Shown: positions 1 to 8,880, counted from the stretch's first letter. The stretch: DNA of 43,215 nucleotides from an uncultured Chloroflexota bacterium (GCA_937120965.1 CAKZKA010000231.1:1-43215), one strand, 5' to 3'. A program made the numbers and translations. Notes: a model not told the origin generated them from the sequence alone.

Positions 1-18
1 TTCACCTCAGGAGGCGCC

Positions 19-951
19 ATGGAACCGTTGATCGTCACGGCCGCGCTGACCGGCGCGGTAACGGTGCCAACCCAGACCCCGTACCTGCCCTACACCATCG
101 AACACCTGGCCGAGGATGCCGAGCGTTGCGCCCGCGCCGGCGCAGCAATCATCCACATTCACGCCCGGAACCCCGAGAATGGCGCGCCATCGTCGGATAT
201 GGACCTGTTTGGGGAGATCCTCAAGGCGATCAAAGCTCGCACCGACGCGGTGATCTGCACCACCACCGGCGGGGGAGTGGGCATGGCCCCCGCCGACCGG
301 GTGCGTGTGGTGCCGACCTGGCAGCCGGAACTGGCAACCTGCAATATGGGCTCGATGAACTTCTCGGTCCATCCGATCGCGCGACGTTTCAACGACGACG
401 ACTATCGTTTCCCCTGGGAAGCCCGGTGGCTCAAGGGGAGCGAGGATTTCATTTTCCCCAACACCTTCGCCAGCATCAGGCACTTCCTTGAAGAAATGCG
501 CAAGACCGATACCCGACCGGAGTTCGAGATCTACGATGTCGGTCATCTCTACAATCTTGAGTTTATGCTCAGCGAGGGTCTGGTCGAAAAACCGATCTGG
601 TTGCAGTTTGTGATGGGCGTGCTGGGAGGCATTCGCGCCACGCTCTACGATCTGACCCACTTGCTCGACACGGCGACCCGCCTTTTCGGCGCCGACGGCT
701 ACCGCTGGTCGGTGATTGGCGCGGGCTATCCCCAGCAGTTTCATATGTGCACCGCGGCGATTATGCTTGGCGGGCATGCCCGGGTGGGGTTGGAGGATAA
801 CATCTTCGTGCGTCGGGGCGTGCTGGGCCGGAACCACGAACTGGTGGAGAAGATTGTGCGGATTGCCGGAGAGTTCGACCGGCCGATTGCCACACCCGCC
901 GAAGTGCGGGGTCTGCTGAACCTTAAGGGACAGGAGCGCGTGGGCTTTTAG
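19..951 (+). CDS. Beta-keto acid cleavage enzyme (BKACE, DUF849 family)
   Basis: A 310-residue protein that matches the BKACE family along its whole length. The family includes 3-keto-5-aminohexanoate cleavage enzyme, which condenses a beta-keto acid with acetyl-CoA to give acetoacetate and a CoA ester in the cytoplasm. Seen in the sequence: the metal-binding HIH motif (H46, H48) at the end of an early TIM-barrel strand, a TTGGG segment near residue 80, and the family motif RVGLED near residue 255. The ATG is preceded by AGGAGG about five bases upstream, which fixes the start. The gene is the first in the window and may be the last gene of an operon entering from the left, since a strong hairpin follows it. 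The actual keto acid substrate cannot be read from sequence, because the family is known to accept many. Confidence 0.9.
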   Translation: MEPLIVTAALTGAVTVPTQTPYLPYTIEHLAEDAERCARAGAAIIHIHARNPENGAPSSDMDLFGEILKAIKARTDAVICTTTGGGVGMAPADRVRVVPTWQPELATCNMGSMNFSVHPIARRFNDDDYRFPWEARWLKGSEDFIFPNTFASIRHFLEEMRKTDTRPEFEIYDVGHLYNLEFMLSEGLVEKPIWLQFVMGVLGGIRATLYDLTHLLDTATRLFGADGYRWSVIGAGYPQQFHMCTAAIMLGGHARVGLEDNIFVRRGVLGRNHELVEKIVRIAGEFDRPIATPAEVRGLLNLKGQERVGF

Positions 952-973
952 CGGGGTGAAGGGTTGCCGGGTT

Positions 974-1003
974 GGCGCGCCTCCCTGGAAGGCGCGCCTT
1001 TCG
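974..1003 (+). terminator. Rho-independent-like terminator after the BKACE gene
   Basis: GGCGCGCC occurs twice (974-981 and 991-998) with a nine-base loop, and a short TTT tail follows. It lies 22 bases after the BKACE stop codon. The T-run is short, so efficiency is uncertain. Confidence 0.6.
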
Positions 1004-1077
1004 CATTCATTTCTTCGTTTCCCATGCGTTAGCGGATTCAGGCGTTTTGCCATATCTGAAAGCCCATCCCAGAACAG

Positions 1078-1181
1078 GTGAAACCCTTTGAAGGGGAAAG
1101 CGCCACCCCGGGCGCACAGGCTCTCACTCGGAAGGGTATGGATGCGGGCAAGCTGCCCGCGCTCCCGAGAGAAGGGTGAAC
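1078..1181 (-). repeat. Interspersed repeat family A, reverse-oriented divergent copy
   Basis: Read on the reverse strand, this starts at GTTCACCCTTCTC and carries the same internal blocks (GAGCGCGGGCAGCTTGCCCGC, then a CCCGGGGTG-GCG block) as the 101-bp elements at 22811, 36599 and 39550. The distal end is more decayed than in the other copies. It sits between the BKACE terminator and the stop of the reverse-strand response regulator. Confidence 0.6.
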
Positions 1182-1200
1182 GCATACGAGCAGGGCGGGA

Positions 1201-2175
1201 TCAGGCGGCGCCTGGTTCGCCGCGCAGCGCGGCGCGCAGGGCCAGCAGGCCAGGCTCCAGGCCTGCGCGATCATCGGTGTGGCAGAGACGCAGGCGGGGC
1301 GGGGGAAGTGGCGCGGCACAGCGGGCAGCCACTTGCTGGACGCTCTCAAAGCGGGCCACCAGCGCCGCGGTAGCCGCGGCGACGGCCTCACGCGGGCCGA
1401 CGAGGGCCACCTGCGGGTCGAAGCCGAGGTGCGCAACGAACACCTCTGGCCCGGCAACTGCGCGCACAAGGGCGCCCAGACGGGCCTGCACCCCTTCGGC
1501 CACCGGGCGGCCACAGCGTCGTACCAGTGCCGCGAAACCGCCAATGCTCACGCTTGTGGCTGCCCAGCCCGGCCGACCGGTGAGTGTGGGCAGGGCGCTC
1601 GACAGAGTGTGCAGGCAGGGCAGACCGGTGACCGGGTGGAAGTGCTCGTAGCACGCGAAGCGTTGCGCCCGCGCCACCAGTTGATCGTGGGCCACCGCGC
1701 CTAATGGCAGCAGGGCAGCCACACGGTAGAGCAGCGCCTCAAAGGTGAAGGGCTTGAGGAAGTAGTCGTCCAGTGGACCGCTTCCGGCCAGACGCGGATC
1801 GCTCATCGGGTCCATGGTTGAGACGGTCAGCACGGGAATGTGGGCAGTAGCCGGATTGGCGCGGAGCATGTCCCGCAGGCGATGACCATCGAAGCCCGGC
1901 TTGTGGACATCGGTGATCAGCAAGTGGGGCCGCACGCGGGCCGCCAGTTCGAGTGTCGCCGGGCCAGCGCCCGCAGGTGCGCCGATGTACTCGAAGCCGT
2001 GGCTGGTCAGTAGCAGGGCGTAAATCTGGCGGATGTCCGGATCATCGTCGCTTACCAGCACGCGGGCCAGCGGGCGGGACGGCGTGGGGGCAGGGAGTGC
2101 CGCGAACCGCGCGTTCTGGAACAGTGCGCGCCGGGCAGGTCTCGTTCCAGGTTGGCTTGACATGACGTAGCTCAC
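1201..2175 (-). CDS. Response regulator with receiver domain and degenerate GGDEF-like domain
   Basis: A 324-residue cytoplasmic signalling protein. Residues about 38-155 form a CheY-like receiver: acidic cluster DDD at 43-45, phospho-acceptor D89 in the LLITD strand, and conserved K141 in FLKPF. From about residue 178 the sequence follows the GGDEF layout (PVTGLP opening, then an IGGFAALV strand near 211). However, the catalytic loop at 249-259 reads HLGFDPQVALV instead of RxGGDEF, so diguanylate cyclase activity is very unlikely. The start is unsure: a GTG at 2175 or the ATG at 2163, neither with a good ribosome-binding site. It is transcribed divergently from the biotin carboxylase gene. 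No sensor kinase is nearby. It may act as a phospho-dependent scaffold or as a c-di-GMP/GTP-binding receiver, which is inference. Confidence 0.82.
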   Translation of the reverse strand: MSYVMSSQPGTRPARRALFQNARFAALPAPTPSRPLARVLVSDDDPDIRQIYALLLTSHGFEYIGAPAGAGPATLELAARVRPHLLITDVHKPGFDGHRLRDMLRANPATAHIPVLTVSTMDPMSDPRLAGSGPLDDYFLKPFTFEALLYRVAALLPLGAVAHDQLVARAQRFACYEHFHPVTGLPCLHTLSSALPTLTGRPGWAATSVSIGGFAALVRRCGRPVAEGVQARLGALVRAVAGPEVFVAHLGFDPQVALVGPREAVAAATAALVARFESVQQVAARCAAPLPPPRLRLCHTDDRAGLEPGLLALRAALRGEPGAA

Positions 2176-2519
2176 GGCGAGATCCGGGTTGGCTCATCTT
2201 CCTGGCGCTACTGTAGCGCCCCTGCTCTACTAGAAAGAACGCCGTTCCTGGCCGTGAAGTTACGGGCGAGAGGCGAACATCGCAAGGTCCGCGTATGAAC
2301 CCCGGCGCACTCGATGGGTATAACTTGTAACAGGACGGAGTATGCTACAATTAGCTGCGGCGCAGCGGGCTTGCCGCACGCTCGGAATCGCCCTGGCACC
2401 AGTTTCGGCGAGACCTCCCACGATCACACACCGGCCGCGCGATCACCATCGAGGCGGTAGTTCTTGCATTATCCTGGCTGCGGTCTCACCGGCAACTGGC
2501 CGTATGTAAGCGGAAGCAT
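2176..2519. other. Divergent intergenic region between response regulator and biotin carboxylase
   Basis: A 344-base spacer between two divergent genes. It holds one promoter-like element facing right (2325-2351, listed separately). I see no credible ORF, repeat or strong hairpin in the rest. Confidence 0.6.
2325..2351 (+). promoter_or_regulatory. Possible sigma-70 promoter for the biotin carboxylase gene
   Basis: TTGTAA (2325-2330) and TACAAT (2346-2351) are separated by 15 bases, which is shorter than the ideal 17. The site is about 170 bases upstream of the ATG at 2520. The -10 hexamer is good and the spacing is not, so support is moderate. Confidence 0.4.
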
Positions 2520-4307
2520 ATGTTCGACACCGTGCTGATCGCCAATCGTGGCGAGATTGCCCTGCGTGTGATGCGCGCCTGTCGGGAACTGGGGTTGCGG
2601 TGCGTCGCCGTATACTCCGAAGCTGACCGTGACGCGCCCCACGTAGCGTATGCCGATGCCGCCTATCTGCTCGGCCCGGCGCCTTCGGCCGAGAGTTACC
2701 TGAACATCCCCCGGATTATTGAAGTTGCGCATCAGGCTCGCGCGGGCGCCGTGCATCCCGGCTACGGGTTCCTCGCCGAGAACGCCGACTTCGCCCGGGC
2801 CGTGACCGAGGCCGGCATGGTGTTTGTCGGGCCACCACCCGAGGCTATGGAGCGGATGGGGGGGAAAACTGCCGCGCGCCGCGAGGCGACGGCGGCCAGG
2901 GTGCCTCTGGTGCCGGGAACCCTGGAGGCGATCGAGGAACTGACCGAATTGCGCCGTATCGCCGACGAGTTTGGCTACCCGATCGCGATCAAGGCCGTCG
3001 GCGGCGGCGGTGGGCGCGGTCTGCGCGTGGTGCGCTCGCCGGACGAGCTGGCTGACGCTTTCGCCAGCGCCCGCCGCGAGGCCGAAGTGGCCTTTAAGAA
3101 TGGCGCGCTCTACGTCGAGAAGTATCTGGATAATCCGCGCCATATCGAAATTCAGGTGCTCGCCGACTCTCATGGCAACGTGGTACACCTGGGTGAGCGG
3201 GATTGCTCGGTGCAGCGCCGCCACCAGAAGTTAATCGAAGAGTCGCCCTCGCCAGCGCTGACCCCCGAGATCCGCGCCGAGATGGGTGCTGCGGCAGTAC
3301 GGCTGGCCCAATCGGTGGGCTATGTGAGCGCCGGGACGCTGGAGTTTCTTTTCCAGGATGGGAAGTACTATTTCCTGGAGATGAACACCCGCATCCAGGT
3401 GGAACACACGGTAACCGAGATGGTCTATGGAGTGGACCTGGTGAAGGCCCAGTTGCGGATCGCCCAGGGTGAGCGTCTGTGGCTGCGCCAGGAGGAGCTG
3501 ACGCCGCGGGGCCACGCCATCGAGTGCCGCATCAATGCTGAAGACCCGCTGCACAACTTCCGCCCTGCGCTGGGAACGATCACCACCTACCAGGAGCCGA
3601 CCGGTCTGGGCGTGCGTGTGGACAGTGGCGTGCGCGCCGACTATACGATCCCGCAGTTCTACGATTCGCTGCTCTCCAAGTTGATCGTGTGGGCCGAGAC
3701 GCGTCCCGAGGCGATTGCCCGCGCCCAGCGCGCCCTTGCCGAGTACACCATCGGCGGGGTGATTACCACTATTCCCTTTTACCGCGCCGCGCTGAGCCAT
3801 CCGGTCTTCAGCAGCGGGAAGGCTACGGTGAACTTCATTGGGCAGCACCCCGAACTGGTTGAGCAACTTCGGCCGTTTATGCCGCCACCCCCTGAGCCGG
3901 GTGCTGCGCCCGGCCCCGAAGAGCCGCGCGAGTTCACTGTGGAGGTGAACAATCGGCGCTTCGGGGTGAAGGTCTTCGGAGCGGGGCCGGCGCCGGTAGC
4001 GGTTGCCGGCGCTGCCGGTGCGCGTCCCGCAGCAACTGGCGAGCGCCGGCCGGCTGCGGGGGCCAGAAAGGGTGGCCTGGCGCCCAAGGTTGACGGGGTG
4101 ATCAGCCCCATCCAGGGTCGCGTGGTTGCAGTGCGCGCCGAACCGGGCCAGCAGGTGGAGGCCGGGCAGGTGCTCTTCATTGTTGAAGCGATGAAGATGG
4201 AAAACGAGATTGCCGCCACGCACGCTGGCGTCATCGCTGAGATACGCGTCCAGGTTGGTGGCACTATCGAGGCCGGTGGCGTGCTGGCCACCTACGCGGC
4301 GAAGTAA
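2520..4307 (+). CDS. accC: Acyl-CoA carboxylase biotin carboxylase subunit fused to biotin carboxyl carrier domain
   Basis: A 595-residue alpha subunit of an acetyl-/propionyl-CoA carboxylase. It performs ATP-dependent carboxylation of biotin. Domains in order: biotin carboxylase N-terminal domain (1-112, opening FDTVLIANRGEIA); ATP-grasp with the glycine-rich loop from G161 and the MNTRIQVEH active-site strand at 288-296; biotin carboxylase C-terminal domain (to about 445); an Ala/Pro/Gly-rich linker (about 470-520); and a biotinyl domain with the EAMKME motif, biotinylated lysine K559. The fused layout resembles actinobacterial AccA-type subunits rather than separate AccB/AccC. The carboxyltransferase partner is not in the window. 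In Chloroflexia, acyl-CoA carboxylases feed fatty acid synthesis and, in some species, the 3-hydroxypropionate bicycle; which role applies here is unknown. A strong terminator follows. Confidence 0.95.
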   Translation: MFDTVLIANRGEIALRVMRACRELGLRCVAVYSEADRDAPHVAYADAAYLLGPAPSAESYLNIPRIIEVAHQARAGAVHPGYGFLAENADFARAVTEAGMVFVGPPPEAMERMGGKTAARREATAARVPLVPGTLEAIEELTELRRIADEFGYPIAIKAVGGGGGRGLRVVRSPDELADAFASARREAEVAFKNGALYVEKYLDNPRHIEIQVLADSHGNVVHLGERDCSVQRRHQKLIEESPSPALTPEIRAEMGAAAVRLAQSVGYVSAGTLEFLFQDGKYYFLEMNTRIQVEHTVTEMVYGVDLVKAQLRIAQGERLWLRQEELTPRGHAIECRINAEDPLHNFRPALGTITTYQEPTGLGVRVDSGVRADYTIPQFYDSLLSKLIVWAETRPEAIARAQRALAEYTIGGVITTIPFYRAALSHPVFSSGKATVNFIGQHPELVEQLRPFMPPPPEPGAAPGPEEPREFTVEVNNRRFGVKVFGAGPAPVAVAGAAGARPAATGERRPAAGARKGGLAPKVDGVISPIQGRVVAVRAEPGQQVEAGQVLFIVEAMKMENEIAATHAGVIAEIRVQVGGTIEAGGVLATYAAK

Positions 4308-4368
4308 CTGCTCGCAGACGGAACTGACCGATGGCGCGGGGCCGGGCGTAACCGCCCCACCTGTCATG

Positions 4369-4406
4369 GGGGTCGCGGGGAAACCGGTTTCCCCGCGACC
4401 CCTTTT
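4369..4406 (+). terminator. Perfect 34-base palindrome plus T-run after accC
   Basis: The two 17-base arms (4369-4385 and 4386-4402) are perfectly complementary, with TTTT following at 4403. It lies 61 bases after the accC stop. Its core, GGGGAAACCGGTTTCCCC (4377-4394), is the same palindrome type that recurs in the family B intergenic repeats, so a repeat core seems to serve here as a terminator stem. Confidence 0.8.
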
Positions 4407-4475
4407 CTCCGACCATCCTCATCGCCAGGCAATTGCCGCGCTGGAGCCTGCTGCACAACCGATGGACAACGGGGT

Positions 4476-5105
4476 ATGGCGACCGAGACGGTCACACTGC
4501 GGCCCGCAACCTCTACCGACGCTGAGGCCCTGGCCGAACTGGTGGTGCAACTCTTTCACGCGGAGATGCCTGGCGTACTGCGCGGGCCGCGCGCGGGCCA
4601 GGTGCGCCTGATTCGCCACCTCGTCGAACACGAGCTAGCAAGCGGTGCGCGGGGGCGCTTCATGGCCCTCGATGCCGGCGGTAGACCGGTGGGTAGCGCC
4701 AGTATACGCCTCTATGGCGACGTGGGTACGGTAAGCCTGCCCCGGGGCACACTGGCTCTGGCGATGCGCTGCCTGGGTCTGCTCAACACCCTGGTGTTGA
4801 TAGGCAACATGTTGCGCGCTGCGCTGGTGGGTGAAACGCGGCTCCGACCCGGCGAATGCTACATCTACAGCGTCGTTGTTGCCGAAGACCAGCGTGGGCG
4901 TGGCATTGGCGATGCGATCATGGACCGGATTGAAGAACAGGCCCGCCGCATGGGCGCAGGCGTCGCATACCTGCGTGTCATCAGCAGCAACCAGCCTGCC
5001 CGGCGCCTCTACCTCCGTCGCGGTTACCAGATCGTGGCGCGCACTTCCCCCGTCGTCGGCAGGATCAGTATCCCCAGCGAACTCATGCGTAAAGATCTGC
5101 GTTAG
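4476..5105 (+). CDS. GNAT family N-acetyltransferase
   Basis: A 209-residue cytoplasmic acetyl-CoA-dependent acetyltransferase. The acetyl-CoA-binding motif QRGRGIG is at 139-145, after a beta strand YIYSVVV. It is followed by a helix and the typical motif B region with NQPARRLYLRRGY, where the conserved Asn and the RGY element are clear. The N-terminal half is more divergent and holds a hydrophobic stretch near residues 95-115 that is probably part of the fold, not a membrane span. It ends 20 bases before proS and is likely co-transcribed with it. The substrate (small molecule, peptide or protein N-terminus) cannot be told from the sequence. Confidence 0.85.
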   Translation: MATETVTLRPATSTDAEALAELVVQLFHAEMPGVLRGPRAGQVRLIRHLVEHELASGARGRFMALDAGGRPVGSASIRLYGDVGTVSLPRGTLALAMRCLGLLNTLVLIGNMLRAALVGETRLRPGECYIYSVVVAEDQRGRGIGDAIMDRIEEQARRMGAGVAYLRVISSNQPARRLYLRRGYQIVARTSPVVGRISIPSELMRKDLR

Positions 5106-5125
5106 CATGCAATAGAGGAGCGACT

Positions 5126-6568
5126 ATGCCAAAAGATGTCATTACTCCCCGCGCGACCGATTATAACCAGTGGTACCTCGATATTGTGCGCGAAGCCGAC
5201 CTGGCGGAGCCTGCCGAGGTGGTGCGGGGTTGTATCGTGGTCAAGGCCACCGGTTGGGGTATCTGGGAGATGATGCAGCGCGAACTGGATCAGCGCATCA
5301 AGGCCACTGGCCACGCTAACGTCCAGTTCCCGTTGCTCATCCCCAAAAGCTTCATTATGAAAGAGGCCGAGCACGTTGAAGGCTTCGCGCCGGAAGTTGC
5401 CGAAGTCACTCGCGCCGGGGGGGAGGACCTGACCGAGCCCTACGTGATTCGCCCAACCAGTGAGACAATTATCGGCCATTTCTACAGCCGCTGGATCCGC
5501 TCCTACCGCGATCTGCCTCTGCTCTACAACCAGTGGTGCAACGTGATGCGCTGGGAGATGCGAACCCGACCCTTCCTGCGCACCTCGGAGTTCTGGTGGC
5601 AGGAAGGGCACACCGCCCATGCTACCGAGGCCGAAGCCGAAGCCGAAACGCTCAAGATCCTTCACGAGGTGTACGCCGATTTTGTCGAGCAGGTAATGGC
5701 CGTACCCGTGATCCGCGGGCTGAAGAGCGAAAAGGAGAAGTTCCCCGGCGCGCTGCGTTCCTACTGCATCGAGGCGATGATGCAGGACGGACGCGCCCTG
5801 CAGGCCGGCACCTCGCATAATCTGGGCCAGAACTTCGCCCGCGCCTTCGACATCACCTACACCGACCAGAACAACACCGTCCAGCACTGCTGGACGACCA
5901 GTTGGGGCGTGAGCACGCGGCTCGTGGGGGCGCTGATTATGACCCACTCTGACGATGAGGGTCTGGTGTTGCCACCGCGCCTGGCGCCCACCCAGGTGGT
6001 GATTGTGCCGATCTACAAGAACCCCGAGGAGCGCGCGCGGGTGCTGGAGGCGATTGAGCGTATTACTGGCGACTGGCAGGGACGTTTGCGCTTCAAGGTG
6101 GATGACCGCGACAATCTCACCCCGGGCTTCAAGTTCAACGAATGGGAACTGAAGGGCGTGCCGGTGCGTCTGGAGGTGGGCCCGAAAGACGTGGAGAAGA
6201 ACAGCGTGGCCGTCGCCCGGCGCGATCTGCCGGGCCGCCAGGGGAAGAGCTTTGTGCCCCAGGCCGGCCTGACCGAGCGCCTCGTCGCCCTGCTCGACGA
6301 GATGCAGACGGGGCTTTTCCAGCGCGCCCTGGCCTTCCGGGAGCAGCGCAGCGCCACGGTGCGCACCTACGACGAGTTGAAGCAGCAGGTCGAACACGGC
6401 TTTGCCTGGGCCTACTGGGACGGGAGCGCCGATGATGAGCGGCGCATCCAGGAGGAGACGCGCGCCACGATCCGCTGTATCCCTCTGGATCAGCCCGAAG
6501 CGCCCGGCGCCTGCGTCTACACGGGGCGTGAAACGACGCGTCAGGTGGTGTTTGCCCGGGCCTACTGA
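5126..6568 (+). CDS. proS: Prolyl-tRNA synthetase, archaeal/eukaryotic-like (type 3) form
   Basis: A 480-residue class II aminoacyl-tRNA synthetase that charges tRNA-Pro. It has class II motif 2 around FLRTSEFWWQEGH (from F150) and motif 3 near 267-290 (ALIMTHSDDEG). An anticodon-binding domain follows (about 290-395), and the C-terminal domain is typical of the short, archaeal-like ProRS. It lacks the large editing insertion found in the E. coli-type enzyme, which is why the length is 480 rather than about 570. GAGGAG six bases before the ATG fixes the start. It is probably in one unit with the upstream GNAT gene. It converges with the reverse-strand glycosyltransferase gene. Confidence 0.96.
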   Translation: MPKDVITPRATDYNQWYLDIVREADLAEPAEVVRGCIVVKATGWGIWEMMQRELDQRIKATGHANVQFPLLIPKSFIMKEAEHVEGFAPEVAEVTRAGGEDLTEPYVIRPTSETIIGHFYSRWIRSYRDLPLLYNQWCNVMRWEMRTRPFLRTSEFWWQEGHTAHATEAEAEAETLKILHEVYADFVEQVMAVPVIRGLKSEKEKFPGALRSYCIEAMMQDGRALQAGTSHNLGQNFARAFDITYTDQNNTVQHCWTTSWGVSTRLVGALIMTHSDDEGLVLPPRLAPTQVVIVPIYKNPEERARVLEAIERITGDWQGRLRFKVDDRDNLTPGFKFNEWELKGVPVRLEVGPKDVEKNSVAVARRDLPGRQGKSFVPQAGLTERLVALLDEMQTGLFQRALAFREQRSATVRTYDELKQQVEHGFAWAYWDGSADDERRIQEETRATIRCIPLDQPEAPGACVYTGRETTRQVVFARAY

Positions 6569-6637
6569 CGCAAGCAAGCGCCACGATGGCAGGAAGACCG
6601 CGAAGCGCTGGGCGGGTTGGGGTGGATGGCGGCCTGA

Positions 6638-6666
6638 TTTCCACATATGTGCATGAGGTGTGGAAA
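6638..6666. terminator. Weak inverted repeat between convergent proS and glycosyltransferase genes
   Basis: TTTCCACA (6638-6645) pairs with TGTGGAAA (6659-6666) across a 13-base loop, in the spacer where both flanking genes end. There is no T-run on either strand, so a terminator role is only a guess from position. Confidence 0.3.
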
Positions 6667-6680
6667 ACCTGGACAGGCAA

Positions 6681-7784
6681 TCAGTGCCGGGCCATAGCCT
6701 CGTAGACCTCAACGTGGCGGTGGGCGATGGCGGCCTGGGTGAAGTGAGCCAGGACGCGCTCCCGTCCCCGGCAAGCCAGCTCGCGCCGGGCAACGGGGTC
6801 GGCGACGAGGCGCGCAATGGCTGCGCTGAGGGCGCCAACATCGCCTTCGGGGTAGGTCAGGCCGCCCTCACCGATGACGTGGGGGATTTCGCCGGAGCTT
6901 GATCCGATCACCGGCACGCCACAGCTCATGGCCTCGATCAACACCCGTCCGAACTGCTCCTTCCAGGTTGGGGTAGTGCGTGAGGGGAGCACGAGCGTGT
7001 CGAAACCGCGCAGGATGGCGGGCACGTCGGTGCTGCTCACGGCGGGCAGGCGTTCGATGCGCTCATCGAGGCCGAGCCGGGATGCCCGCCGGGCGATGAG
7101 TGGTCGTTGCACGCCATCGCCCACCAGGCGCAGGCGTACGTGCCGCGGCAGTTGCGCCAGCGCTTCGACCAGATCCAGCACCCCCTTCTCGGGAACCAGC
7201 CGTCCGAGGTAGCCAACCACGAAGGTCGCGCCATCGCGCTGCTGGGGGGCAGGGGCGAATACCTCCGGGTCTACGCCAATCTGGGGCACAATCGTCAGTG
7301 GCCCGGTGTAGCCGTGGCGCCGAATGATCCGGGCGGCCTCCTGGTTGCAGGCCAGGGCATGGGCCGCATGGCGGAAGTTGTAGCGCTCGAAGAGATTGAA
7401 GGGCGGCGGGTAGAAGCGCTCGATATTGGCGTAGTTGTAGAAACAGCACCGCGCGCCGAGGGCGACTCCCAGGCGCATCGCCTGGAACGTGGCGAGGTTG
7501 AAGCTCTCCTCGTCAATATGGAACACCTCGGGGCGCAGCCGGCGCAAGGCGCGCCCGAGGGTGGGATAAAAGTGGAGGTGGTGGCGTCCGTTCAGGGCGA
7601 TGGGCAGGACGGTCAGCGTATACCCGGTGGTATAGCGCCGTTCCAATCGTTGCACACCCACGCGCGGCTCGCGCCAGGCTGGAGGAACCAGCACGGTCAA
7701 TTCGACGCCAAGCCGCGCGATTTCTTCGAGCTTGCGTTGGTATGCGCCGGCCACCAGCGCTTTCGAGAGGATGACGACGCGCAT
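6681..7784 (-). CDS. Glycosyltransferase family 4 (GT-B fold)
   Basis: A 367-residue GT4-type glycosyltransferase. The N-terminal Rossmann domain begins MRVVILSKALVAG. The C-terminal donor-binding domain holds GYLGRLVPEKGVLDL and the EX7E motif (E276 and E284, followed by AMSCGVPVIGS), typical for nucleotide-sugar binding and retaining transfer. I chose the ATG at 7784 because the longer open frame upstream runs into serC and is not GT-like. It lies 13 bases downstream of the serC stop, so the two are probably one transcript although their functions look unrelated. No signal peptide or membrane segment is visible. Acceptor and sugar are unknown; cell-surface glycan or glycolipid synthesis is the usual role. 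Confidence 0.9.
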   Translation of the reverse strand: MRVVILSKALVAGAYQRKLEEIARLGVELTVLVPPAWREPRVGVQRLERRYTTGYTLTVLPIALNGRHHLHFYPTLGRALRRLRPEVFHIDEESFNLATFQAMRLGVALGARCCFYNYANIERFYPPPFNLFERYNFRHAAHALACNQEAARIIRRHGYTGPLTIVPQIGVDPEVFAPAPQQRDGATFVVGYLGRLVPEKGVLDLVEALAQLPRHVRLRLVGDGVQRPLIARRASRLGLDERIERLPAVSSTDVPAILRGFDTLVLPSRTTPTWKEQFGRVLIEAMSCGVPVIGSSSGEIPHVIGEGGLTYPEGDVGALSAAIARLVADPVARRELACRGRERVLAHFTQAAIAHRHVEVYEAMARH

Positions 7785-7797
7785 ACAAGCGGGCGCG

Positions 7798-8880
7798 CTA
7801 ACCGTGCTTTGCTGCAAAGGCATCCATGAACTGCGCCAGCGCGAGGCAACTCTGCTCCTCCAGCGCATTGTAGAGCGAGGCGCGGATGCCACCGACGGAG
7901 CGATGTCCGGCCAGCCCCACCATCCCTTCGGCCTGCGCCTCGCTGACAAAGCGTTTCTCCAGGCTCTCATCGGGGAGGCGGAAGGTCGCGTTCATCTGGG
8001 AGCGGGAGCCGGGTTCGGCGTGGCCGCGGTAGAAGCCGCCGCTGCGGTCAATCGCGGCATAGACCAGGGCAGCCTTGCGGGCATTCCGCTCGGCCATCGC
8101 CGAAAGACCGCCCAGTGCCTCGATCCACTCCAGCACCAGATCGAGCATATACACGGCGAAGACTGGCGGAGTATTGTAGAGCGAGTTGTTTTTGGCGTGC
8201 GTCTTGTAGCTGAAGATTGCTGGCAGATCGGCGCGGGCCTGCTGCATAAAGCCCTGGTTGATGGCTACCACGGTGACACCGGCGGGACCGAGGTTCTTCT
8301 GGGCGCCGGCGTAGAACAGAGCCAGGCGCGAGGCGTCGAAGGGGCGCGCCATAATGTCGCTGCTCATATCGGCCACCACCGGCACCCCCTCGATGGCGGG
8401 AATGTCGGCCCACTGGACCCCCTGAATGGTTTCGTTGGTGGTGATATGGACATAGGCCGGCTCTTCTGAGAGACGGATCTCGGCAGGTGCGGGCACGCGC
8501 CGGTAGTTGCCCTCGGCGCTACTGGCGGCCACGGCCGTGCGCCCGACCCGGCGCGCCTCTTCGAGCGCCTTTTCCCCCCAACTCCCGCTGACCACATAGT
8601 CGGCCACTTTGCCCGGCACGAGGAAGTTCAGCGGCACCAGGGCAAATTGAGCACTGGCGCCGCCCTGCATGAACAGCACGCGATAGTCGTCGCTCAGACC
8701 GAGCAGGGCCTTGAAGCGGGCTTCGGCGCGGGCATTGATCGCCTCATACTCCTTCGAGCGATGGCTCATCTCCAGAATGGACATCCCTCGCCCCTGGTAG
8801 TCGAGCAGTTCTGCCTGTGCGCGCTCCAGCACGGCTCGCGGCAGCACTGCCGGACCGGGGTTAAAATTGTGAATGGTCAT
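7798..8880 (-). CDS. serC: Phosphoserine aminotransferase
   Basis: A 360-residue PLP enzyme that converts 3-phosphohydroxypyruvate and glutamate to phosphoserine in serine synthesis. The family also serves in pyridoxal phosphate synthesis in some bacteria. It opens with the SerC signature HNFNPGPAVLP and has MSHRSKEYEAI near residue 40. The PLP-binding lysine is K195 in AGAQKNLGPAGV. Near the end, GLAGHRSVGGIRASLYNA contributes the phosphate-binding His-Arg pair. AGGAGA about seven bases before the ATG supports the start. It is the first gene of a two-gene unit with the glycosyltransferase. Length and motifs are normal. Confidence 0.97.
   Translation of the reverse strand: MTIHNFNPGPAVLPRAVLERAQAELLDYQGRGMSILEMSHRSKEYEAINARAEARFKALLGLSDDYRVLFMQGGASAQFALVPLNFLVPGKVADYVVSGSWGEKALEEARRVGRTAVAASSAEGNYRRVPAPAEIRLSEEPAYVHITTNETIQGVQWADIPAIEGVPVVADMSSDIMARPFDASRLALFYAGAQKNLGPAGVTVVAINQGFMQQARADLPAIFSYKTHAKNNSLYNTPPVFAVYMLDLVLEWIEALGGLSAMAERNARKAALVYAAIDRSGGFYRGHAEPGSRSQMNATFRLPDESLEKRFVSEAQAEGMVGLAGHRSVGGIRASLYNALEEQSCLALAQFMDAFAAKHG

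Noticed and set aside
5102-6841. 579-codon open frame on the reverse strand opposite proS
   Set aside because: The forward strand encodes a full ProRS with all motifs. The reverse frame has no recognisable domain and is a GC-rich shadow.
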